The notes under the pieces were generated by a model that did no database searches, was not told the DNA's origin, and saw only the letters and a list, made by a program, of their open reading frames with translations. This document shows, piece after piece, positions 55,232-64,000 of a DNA stretch of 64,000 nucleotides (its first letter is position 1; each line of letters begins with the position of its first letter). Source of the stretch: Lantana camara (taxonomy: Eukaryota > Streptophyta > Magnoliopsida > Lamiales > Verbenaceae). A program made the position numbers and the translations under genes. Location of the stretch: contig CM074858.1 in assembly GCA_037501455.1 (NCBI GenBank), positions 93,098,501-93,162,500 on the forward strand, given 5' to 3'.

Positions 55232-56480
55232 ATGAGCAGGAGTATTCGCGGAATTGACGAGCCAATTTTCGATCCCGAGATCGAAAAAACCGCAAAGTCG
55301 TTAAGGAAACAAGCTAAGAACCGCAAGGATCCAGCGGAAAATTCTAATCTGATCCAATCTAAAGAACCCTCTACTGAAGCGGAACATCCAGAAGACGAAC
55401 AGAAAGACTTGACCACGAAGCTTGACCAAACCCTAACGATGGCAGTAGCCGAAGCAGGAGGACGTCTAACCATGGAAGATCTGGTGCGTCCCGCAGCTGC
55501 ACAACAGCCTCTCTGCATCACTTTTCTTGAGGTGGCAGCAGGTTTCGAACTAAAGACCGGTACAATTCACCTGCTCCCCATCTTTCGTAGCTTGGAAAAC
55601 GAAAACCCTCACCAACATCTGAGCAAGTTTCACACGGTATGCTGCTCAACAAAGCCTCATGGAGTTACCGAAGACCAAATCAATCTCCGTGCCTTCCCGT
55701 TCTCCCTACAAGATGCGGCAGAAAAATGGTTGTCTCTTTGCCTTCAGCAACCATCACTACTTGGCAGCAGATGCACGACAAATTTCTGGACAGGTTCTTC
55801 CCAGCTGAGCGATACCTGGATCTCCTTCAGGAGATAATTACCATTAAGCAAAAAGAACACGAAGCCTTGCATGAGTATTGGGAGCAATACCAAAATTTGT
55901 TGGCAATGTGCCCGCATCACAACCTGCCTGAAAATTCAGTCGTTCATAACTTTTACAGAGGCCTGATGCCTGCCGATAAAAGGCAGTTGGATGCTTCGAG
56001 TGGTGGTTCCATCATGATCAAAACACCTGCAGAACTCACGGAACTAATTAGCATAATTTCTAGGGCTTCCCAAAAATACTACGCTAAGCCCGACATGACG
56101 AGACAGGTAAAAGAGGTGAGCTCTTCCCACTTTGATGAAATCAAGAATATGTTATCTGTTTTGGTTTCTAAATGAATGTAGGAACACCACAAGCGGCAAC
56201 AGTTTGCCAATTATGTGCTAGCCCTTCTCACCCGACCGATGCATGCCCATCCCTACAAGAGGGCACACTCGAAGACGCGAACGCCGCAGGTTTCCATCCA
56301 CAGAATAACAACCCTTACTCTAACACGTATAACCCAAGATGGAAAAACCACCCTAGCCTTAACTATGCCCAGAAACCGAAGCCACCCAATTTCCAGAATT
56401 TCGTACCCAGACCTCCACAATCCCAACACAACCAATAATCCAATCAAACCCTCAACCCCCAAGACATCCGATTCAATAAC
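55232..56480 (+). pseudogene. gag of the Athila-type element
   Basis: It opens MSRSIRGIDEPIFDPEIEK. The capsid-like region has LENENPHQHLSKF, INLRAFPFSLQDAAEKW and, in the next frame, FLDRFFPAERYLDLLQEI and EYWEQYQNLLAMCPHH. A 1-base loss near 55732 changes frame, a second change occurs near 56172, and an in-frame TAA lies at 56436-56438. A zinc knuckle CQLCASPSHPTDAC is at about 56200-56241. The region after the TAA is in the same frame as pol, so gag and pol were originally fused. Confidence 0.82.
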
Positions 56481-59400
56481 TTGGAAAATCAAGTCAAGAA
56501 TTTGGAAACTCAATTGGGACAGATTGCAACGGTTTTGAGCAGAATTGAGAATCAAGGGAAATTGCCCTCGCAAACGGAAGATCCCAGAAAGAACGTTAGT
56601 GCAATCACTCTCCGAAGTGGCAAAGAGCTCCCTCCGCCACCAGAAAAGAGCCACGACAGAAATTCTGAGTCAGGAAGCGCTCGGAAGGGGGGTACAGGTT
56701 CAGAGAACGACCACGCCTCGATCCCTAACCGTGACGCAGAAAGTGAGATTGTAACACAGCCGCAGCCCCTGGTGATACCACCCCCGTTTCCGCAGCGTCT
56801 GGCCGAGACGAAAAGGCAGAAAGAAGAAAAGAACATTCTAGAAACATTCCGGAAAGTCGAGGTGAACATACCGCTAATTGATGACATTCAACAAATACCC
56901 TGGTATGCTAAGTTTCTCAAGGAACTCTGTACCAATAAGAGAAAGTTGAAAGGGAATAAAAGGGTTAGTGTGGGTGAAAACGTATCTGCGGTCTTGCAAA
57001 AGAAACTCCCCCCTAAGTGTAAGGACCAAGGTATGTTCTCTATACCATTTAAAATTGGAAATTTGGGTATCAAAAAGGCTATGTGTGATTTGGGTGCGTC
57101 GATTAATGTAATGCCACTATCTGTTTATAATGCACTTAATCTTGGCCCCTTGAAAGGTACAGGTGTGATCATCCAACTGGCGGACCACTCGATTGTATAC
57201 CCCGAAGGTGTCCTCGAGGACGTATTGGTTCAAGTCAATGATTTAGCCTTCCCGGCGGACTTCTTCGTGTTAGACATGGAGGATGGCAACTCTGAAAAAT
57301 CATCCGATATCCTTTTGGGTCGCCCGTTTTTTAGCACGGCTAGGGCTAAGATAGATGTCCATGATGGTTTATTAACACTTGAGTTTGATGGTGATATGGT
57401 TAAATTCAATGTGTATGATGTGATGAGAACGCCTGATGAACTTTCTAAAGTGTTTAGCATTGATTTGATTGCTGATTTAACTGAGAAAATGTTTGAGCTT
57501 AATAATTTAGAAACTTTACACTATGCCCTTTGTCAAAGTTTTAGCACTAAAGAGTTACGTGATTTTGCAAGGGAATTCGAAATACCAACTGAACTCTTTG
57601 ATACAGTGCATGAGTTAGATGTTTCTAATCCTTTTGTTGGTAGTCTATCAAAACTTGAATTACCCCTTTCACAGACTAAATTGCTACCTTCAATTGTGCA
57701 GGCCCCCGAATTGGAACTCAAGCCATTGCCGGATCATCTCAAATACGCTTTTCTAGGTGCGAAGGAGACCCTTCCCGTGATCATCTCCAACGCTCTCAGC
57801 CCGTTAGAAGAGGAAAAATTGATTCGTGTGCTAAGGGAGTTCAAGGAAGCGATCGGTTGGACCATAGCCGACATCAAGGGAATAAGCCCCTCTACATGCA
57901 TGTACAAAATCATTCTGACCGACGATGCAAAACCGAAACGCCAAGCTCAACGTTGGCTTAACCCTCCCATGATGGAAGTCGTTAAAAAGGAGATATTAAA
58001 ACTCCTAGATGCAGGTGTAATATTTCCAGTTTCGGATAGTGAGTGGGTAAGCCCGGTACAGGTTGTTCCAAAGAAAACTGGCATCACGGTTGTTGAGAAT
58101 GACGAGGGCGATATGGTACCGACCCGTGTTCAAAACGGGTGGAGGGTTTGTATGGACTATCGAGGCTTAAATTCTTTAACTAAAAAGGATCACTTTCCCC
58201 TCCCTTTTATTGACCAAATATTAGAACGTTTAACCGGTAAATCTCATTATTGTTGTCTTGATGGTTATTCAGGTTTCTACCAAATTCCCGTGGCCCCCGA
58301 GGATCAAAGTAAGACCACTTTCACTTGCCAATTTGGAACTTTCGCGTTCAGAAGAATGTCGTTCGGACTCTGTAATGCTCCAGCAACTTTCCAGCGATGC
58401 ATGGTGAGCATATTCTCTGATTTTGTTGAGCATATAATCGAGGTATTTATGGACGATTTCACAGTTTACGGTAATTCTTTTGACGAATGTCTTGAAAATT
58501 TGGCTAAGGTATTAAAAAGATGTTCTGAAAATGACCTGGTTTTAAACTTTGAAAAATGCCACTTTATGGTAGATAAGGGAATTATTCTCGGGCATGTCGT
58601 TTCTCATAAGGGAATAGAAGTTGATAAATCAAAGATAGAAGTTGTGAAATCCTTACCTTACCCCGTCAGTGTACGGGAGATTGGCTCTTTTCTTGGCCAT
58701 GCAGGTTTCTATAGGCGTTTTATACAGGATTTTTCCAAGGTCACTAGACCCTTGTGCAAGCTCTTGCAAAAGGATGTGGAGTTTGATTTCAATGAAGAAT
58801 GCAAGGAAGCTTTTGATGTGTTGAAGGAAAAATTGGTCTTCACCCCAATTATGCAACCACCGGATTGGAACTTCCCTTTTGAGATTATGTGTGACGCGAG
58901 TGACTATGCGGTTGGAGCTGTTTTGGGTCAACGAATTGACAAAAATCCGCATGTCATCTATTATGCATCTAAAATGCTTGACAACGCACAGATCAACTAC
59001 ACCACTACGGAAAAAGAGCTCTTATCTGTTGTTTTTGCTTTAGATAAATTCCGTTCTTATTTATTAGGTACTAAAGTCATTGTTTTTTCTGATCATGCAG
59101 CCTTGAAGTACTTACTCACGAAGAAGGATGTGAAGCCTACGTTGATTCGTTGGATCTTACTCCTTCAAGAGTTCGATCTAGAAATTCGTGACAAGAAAGG
59201 TACTGAAAATCTCGTCGCTGATCACCTGAGTAGAATCCCAGGAGAAATTACAAATTCCAGACCGATACGCGACGATTTCTCAGACGAACAGCTGTTTGCG
59301 ATTTATGACCACAGGGTACGCACGGATCTTACGCCACCGCCTTGGTTCGCAGACATTGCCAATTATCTGGCATCAGGTATACTCCCTAACACGTTGTCTC

Positions 59401-60638
59401 GTGCTGAAAAGGATAAGGTAAAAAGTGACGCAAAGTATTTTATTTGGGATGACCCCTTTTTGTGGAAAATTTGTTCTGATCAAATTATTAGGCGTTGTGT
59501 CTCCGAAAACGAGTTTGAATCAATTCTGAAATTCAGTCACTCTTATGCATGTGGAGGTCATTTTGGGCCAAAACAGACGGCTTTAAAAGTTCTTGAATGT
59601 GGTTTTTTCTGGCCTACCTTGTTTAAAGATGCATATTTGTTTTGCAAAAGCTGTGAGAATTGCCAGAAGACGGGTAACATAGGTCCTAAAAATCATATGC
59701 CCTTGAACCCTATTCAACCGTGTGAAGTTTTTGATGTTTGGGGTATTGATTTTATGGGTCCGTTTCCTCCTTCTTCTGGTAACTGTTATATACTTTTAGC
59801 CGTTGATTATGTTTCTAAATGGGTGGAGGCTAAGGCCGCCCAGACTAACGATTCAAAAGTGGTTGTAGAATTTGTCAGGTCCAATATTTTCTCCAGGTTT
59901 GGAACACCTCGTGCTATTATTAGCGATCGAGGAACACACTTTTGCAATCGGTTGGTGAGCTCTCTTTTGGCTAAGTATCACGTTACACACAGGACCTCTA
60001 CAGCTTACCACCCGCAAACTAATGGGCAAGCGGTGATATCAAACAGGGAGATCAAGTCTATCCTAGACAAGGCAGTCAATCCAAACAGGAAAGACTGGAG
60101 TCAGAGGTTAAACGACGCCTTGTGGGCGTACCGAACAGCGTATAAGACGCCATTGGGAATGTCCTCTTTTTGAGTTGTTTCTGTTAAAGCTTGCCACCTG
60201 CCCGTCGAATTGGAACACAGAGCCTTTTGGGCCATCAAAACATGCAACATGCAAACGGATGCAGCAGGAGAGAAACGAAAACTTCAACTTCAGGAGTTAG
60301 AAGAAATTCGGAATGATGCATATGAGAATTCCATAATTTATAAGTCTAAGACTAAGAAATTTCATGATTTAATGATTTCACGAAAAAATTTCTTAGTGTG
60401 TCAGAAAGTCTTACTTTTTAATTCTCGTTTGCGTCTCTTCCCAGGCAAGCTTAGGTCACGATGGACGGGTCCCTTCATGGTTACGAACATTACTGCACAT
60501 GGAGCTATAGAAGTCAAGGATTTGAAGAATGGGAACATTTTAAAAGTAAACGGGCATCGTTTGAAACCTTTCTATGAATTATCTCAACCGTCTGACATAG
60601 AGGAAATCCGTTTGGAGGCTCCACCTCCGACTGTCTAA
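56481..60638 (+). pseudogene. pol of the Athila-type element (nonsense mutation, altered integrase Glu)
   Basis: A 1230-residue open frame is followed, after TGA at 60171-60173, by a further 155 in-frame residues. Protease: [11 protein letters not shown] at about residue 203 (DLGA is usual in Athila). [15 protein letters not shown] at about 510-530 and FMDDF with D658 and D659. RNase [14 protein letters not shown] with D805. Integrase: [10 protein letters not shown] ... CENCQK zinc region near 1030-1070, D1090 (GIDFMG), D1149 (ISDRGTHF). The position 36 residues after D1149 is Val (NGQAVISNR) where the catalytic Glu should be. After the TGA come KACHLPVELEHRAFWAI and a GPF-type C-terminal domain (RSRWTGPFMVTNI). 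The TGA and the lost Glu make integrase inactive, although most of pol is well preserved. Confidence 0.9.
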
Positions 60639-61211
60639 ACATTTCCAAAATGCATCGTCGAGTCCGAGACAATAAACAAGGGCGCTCTTGGGAGGCAACC
60701 CAATTGTGACGTTTCAGGCGTCACCTTAGTCCCGTTTCTTTCATTTTTGTTTCCCTTTTTCTTTATTTTCTCGTTCTGCTCTCGTGAGTGATTTTGGCCC
60801 TCGTATTTTGCAGGAACAAGTCTCTTTGCCCAGAATTCAAGTTTTTACAACAAGGTGAGTGGAGGTTCGGTCGTACCCAGTGACCATACAATATTTAATT
60901 TAGGTGGAAAATACCTTACAGTTAAATTAAATAACCCGCCTACAATAAACCTAACCATCACCCCGACCCGTCAATACCTCCGCGGATCCAAGCCTACCCG
61001 TGACCCTTTAATCACAGACCGACCCGGAAACCGATCCGGTGCACATTCCAACCCTAATCCAACCCCCACCATACGCCACCTCTCACTTTTACCCTCTCCC
61101 TTTTACAGTGCCATCACCAACCCTCTTCTTTCACCACGGCCCAACCACCACTAACTCTCCGCCGTCTGATATCAACCAACCACCGCAACACCACCGCACA
61201 ACCCACTCACC
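60639..61211 (+). other. Spacer between Athila pol and third ORF
   Basis: It contains GGGAGGCAACCC (60690-60702), a motif commonly found right after pol in Athila elements, and a pyrimidine-rich tract ending TATTTTGCAG (60804-60813). The latter is a candidate splice acceptor for a subgenomic mRNA of the third ORF. No coding domain. Confidence 0.55.
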
Positions 61212-63139
61212 ATGGCCAAAAGGCGTAAAACCTCCACCCCTAACAACCCTCCCTCCTCCATATCTAACCAGCCCAAACGCCGCAAATACCCCCGTAGCGA
61301 TTACCCGATCATCGAAACGGAGGAGGACCTCCGCCTTTACCGTGAGCACTTGGCCCGAGAACAAGCGGCGGCGGGATCCCCTTCACCACTACCTCAAACC
61401 CTAGATCCGCCGCCGGCTTCAACCTCTCCTCCTGTTTCCGATGAACACCCCGTCATTCGCTCCGCCGATGACATCCACCGCCTCCTTACGGAGAGTTTTG
61501 AGCGCCGCCAAGCCGGCTCCGCCGCGGTTCCTCCCGTCATCATCGCGCCGCCTCCACTCACCGCTGCTGAAAAATGGGCACGCCGTCGGCAGGACAACTT
61601 GGCCGCCGCCTCCACCGCTATGTCTGTTCCCATTCCCAATAAATTCCGGGCACCGGGGCTTGGACTCCGCCGCTCCAGCCGTATCCAAGCCATTTCTGGG
61701 AGCAATGTACCCTCCCAACCGTCGATTTTCATAGATCTGACCCCGTTGCAGCCACAGATGCTTCGCCGTCCGCCATCGCCCTTCCGACATATTCCTTTGC
61801 TACCAACAATCTCCGCCGGCGCGGACCCCGGTGCTCAAGACACGGATCCTAGCGGTTCCCCACCACAGGCGACGTCTGACAATGAGGCGGGACCATCCCG
61901 GCCTTATTCCCCTTCATCCGATTCCGATTCCGACGACGAGGCCTCACTCCACTCCCTGGCCGATCCGGAGTTTACCTTTGAAGGTGAAGAAATACCCTGC
62001 CCGATGCCATTGAGGCGCGTATCCACTCGTTCCCGCTTGGGTGCTCCCCTCCAGCGTACCATGCCTCCTCCGGTTGTTTCTGATGATTCAGATGGGTCTG
62101 AGGAGTTTGAAGGAGTATCACCGCCTCACCCACGGAAGCCTAAATTCAATGCGTTTACGGCGTCTATAGTTGGAGGTAAGTGTCCTGATTTTGACACTTT
62201 GAGGCAATTGGGTTTGTTTGCTGATACTTGCGAGTATATGCTGTCAATAGGTTGGTATGAATTTTTTATCATGGATGACCCTATTTATGTTGAATTGGTA
62301 CCGGAATTTTATCATACTTTTCGGTTTGTGACCCCTAAGAACTTTAATTTGGCCACCCCTTGCATCACTTTCACTTTGATGAATGCTCCTTTTCACATGT
62401 CAATAATGATTTTAATATTGCCCTGGGTTTTGTAGCTGCCACTGATTTGGACAGGGAGGATTATGTGCACATGCTTAATGATTTTAAACCTGAGCCTGGT
62501 TTTGTTGACAAGGATGTTTTTCATGTTATGTCTGTTCACGGGACCCCTGTGTATAATTCTAAAAAGTCTAAGGATTATGCTTTAGTGGACCCCACCCTAA
62601 GATATTTGCGCAGGTTTATTTCTTCCACCTTTTCTAACAGAATTAGTGGGATGGGTGTTGTCACTAAAATTGAATTGTTCTTTTTATGGGGGATGGAACA
62701 GAAACGGAAAGTTAACTTTGGTCTTTGGTTGGCAATTGCATTTAGGGATGTTCGACGAGGGCGTCGTGAGTTGAGTCTGGGACATGTTATCACACACTTG
62801 GCACGTAATTTGGAGTTGATTGCTCGTGACATGCCTAATTTCACTGTTGCTTGTGCCCTGTCCCCTCTTGATCTTTATAGCCTAGATAACATGCATATGT
62901 TGGTCAATACCGCCGAAGGTTTGTCTATTGCCCCTGCAGGTTTGGCACCGGAGGATGTCCCGCGTGTTTTTCCCAAGAAAGGTGGTTCCCCCGTTGAGCA
63001 GCAGCCTCCTACGGCTGTCCGTGACTTGCAAATCCGTTTAGAGCGAGTCGAGCGTGAAGTGATTGAGCTCCGGGAGTCGACCCACAGAAAGTTGGACATC
63101 ATTCTGGCCTCTTTGGGCCGTACTCAGCCCCCCAACTGA
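61212..63139 (+). pseudogene. Athila third ORF (ATHILA ORF-1-like), one frameshift
   Basis: It starts MAKRRKTSTPNNPP at 61212. The N-terminal third is basic then Pro/Ser-rich with an acidic DSDSDDEAS patch. A conserved globular part begins FNAFTASIVGGKCPDFDTL, with GWYEFFIMDDPIYVELVPEFY, and continues after a 1-base frame change near 62400 as NNDFNIALGFVAATDLDRED, then TLRYLRRFISSTF, FFLWGMEQKRKVNFG and LGHVITHLARNLEL. The C-terminus (LQIRLERVEREVIELRESTHRKLDII) is a coiled coil. This is the family found downstream of pol in Athila elements and known as ATHILA ORF-1. It is sometimes discussed as env-like, but I see no signal peptide or convincing membrane anchor. Function unknown. Confidence 0.8.
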
Positions 63140-64000
63140 TTCAGTCGCGCCCCCGCGCTTTCAGGGAAGTTCCTTATTTCATTTCTTCTTATTTGCAACG
63201 GGACTTTGCTTGTTTTAAGTGTAGGGGAGGGAACACACGAGCTGAGTTTACTTTTGTATGCTCGTTTGACTGAATTAGGGAGCGTTTACATGTTTTCTTT
63301 CTTGTACATAGCTGCTGTACAGTTTTGTTTTACTAGGAGGGGCAGTGTCGGTTTTAAGGGGAACTTTTTGGGTGTTTAATGTATAATTCATTTCCATCTT
63401 GAACGTGATTGCTAAGTTTGAAGCTTGGATTTTTGCTAGAACTTTTTAGGCGACTTGGACTTGTGAAAAGCTGTGTGCAATTGGATTAATTAGTATGCCT
63501 TCATGCCTTCATTTCTTGCGCACTTTCTGAACAAAAAATGTACTTTGCCTAGGCAGGTTTCTTTGAAAATTTTCAATTTGGGATTGAAATTTGACTAAAG
63601 CACACGTTAATTCCCTTCGAGGCGAAATAGATTAATTCACAAATGACTCGGGAAGTGACAAAGGCATTCATGTCGGTGTTTGCAGCCTTTTTGTTTGATT
63701 TTCACTGAATTTCATTGCCCTATTGACCCCGCTTTGCCTAAGTATTGTGCTAAATTTCATTCTTAGCCATGTTACAAGCCAAAACGCACAATACAAATGT
63801 CCTACCCTTGTCCTGCTTTACACCTTGCTTACTCATTTCCTTTTTGGGATTATATTGATGATGTCTAGACTCCTTTTTGGGTTTGATTTGAAGAGTGAAG
63901 GTTTCATTGTGTTGAATAGAAAAAAAAATTGCGAGATTGACGAAAAAGAAAAAGAAAAAAAAAAAGTCAAGAGTGAAGAAAAGAAAATGAGCTGAAAAAA
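63140..64000 (+). other. 3' non-coding part of the Athila-type element
   Basis: No coding domain and no match to the 5' LTR start, so the 3' LTR is outside the window. A purine-rich A/G stretch begins at about 63918 and runs to the end. Athila elements usually have a long non-coding stretch here. Confidence 0.6.

Larger units (their letters stand above)
53715..64000 (+). mobile_element. Athila-type Gypsy retrotransposon, 5' LTR to third ORF
   Basis: Order: LTR, primer site, gag, pol (protease, RT, RNase H, integrase), then a downstream third ORF on the same strand. The DLGA protease motif, FMDDF RT box, GGGAGGCAACCC after pol and the Athila-type third ORF fit the Athila lineage. The element runs off the window before its 3' LTR, so target duplication and LTR divergence cannot be read. 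gag, pol and the third ORF are all broken. Confidence 0.85.

Noticed and set aside
61212..63139. Envelope protein call for the Athila third ORF
   Set aside because: No signal peptide or clear membrane anchor is visible; only the Athila family position supports it. Kept as unknown function.
63140..64000. 3' LTR of the Athila element inside the window
   Set aside because: I compared the start of the 5' LTR with this stretch and found no match.
1..64000. CRISPR arrays, operons, prophage or bacterial defence systems
   Set aside because: The sequence is plant nuclear in character. The repeats present are LTRs, CACTA subterminal repeats and tandem repeats, not CRISPR.

Overview
The window looks like plant nuclear DNA, most likely dicot. 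It is AT-rich and carries plant-lineage LTR retrotransposons (Copia, Gypsy/Tat, Gypsy/Athila), a CACTA DNA-transposon end, G-box-rich LTR promoters and one plant-type ATL RING-H2 gene. I see no bacterial or organellar signals. Almost all of the sequence is a nested retrotransposon cluster around a small host island at about 31.9-36.8 kb. Species cannot be judged from sequence alone.

Layout. 1-915: truncated Copia-type LTR. 1007-2772 (-): decayed relict of the antisense gene carried by Tat-type Gypsy elements. 3296-4278: a 983-bp LTR unit with target duplication CAGTT. 4284-6199: AT-rich DNA ending in the 3' part of a CACTA transposon. 6205-31154 (+): Tat element A, with 917-bp LTRs and target duplication GATAG. 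It is interrupted by a complete, very young Copia element (9117-19248, duplication CACTG, one intact 1306-residue gag-pol) and by a 2639-bp solo LTR (21191-23829, duplication GCTTG). 31160-31896: the rest of the CACTA 3' end. 32070-32841: solo LTR related to the Tat LTRs. 33935-34639 (-): the ATL RING-H2 gene. 36826-53711 (-): Tat element B, carrying two solo Copia LTRs (45956-47818, duplication TCTGG; 51163-53440, duplication AATGA). 53715 to the window end (+): an Athila-type Gypsy element with gag, pol and third ORF; its 3' LTR is outside the window.

How the parts work together. In A and B the order is LTR, primer binding site, gag, protease, RT, RNase H, second RNase H, integrase, tandem-repeat spacer, an antisense spliced gene with its own TATA box, polypurine tract, LTR. 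The antisense gene has three coding exons separated by GT-AG introns (one donor is mutated in B). The same arrangement can be recognised, more diverged, at 1007-2772. A, B and the Athila element are disabled by stops, frameshifts, deletions and catalytic changes. The Copia element appears complete and recently mobile. The only candidate functional host gene is the ATL E3-ligase-type gene. Elements A and B sit on either side of it in opposite orientation.

Limits. Family names come from domain order and motifs read by eye. Lineage names (Tat, Athila, chromovirus-like, Angela-like) are inferences that a domain phylogeny would settle.
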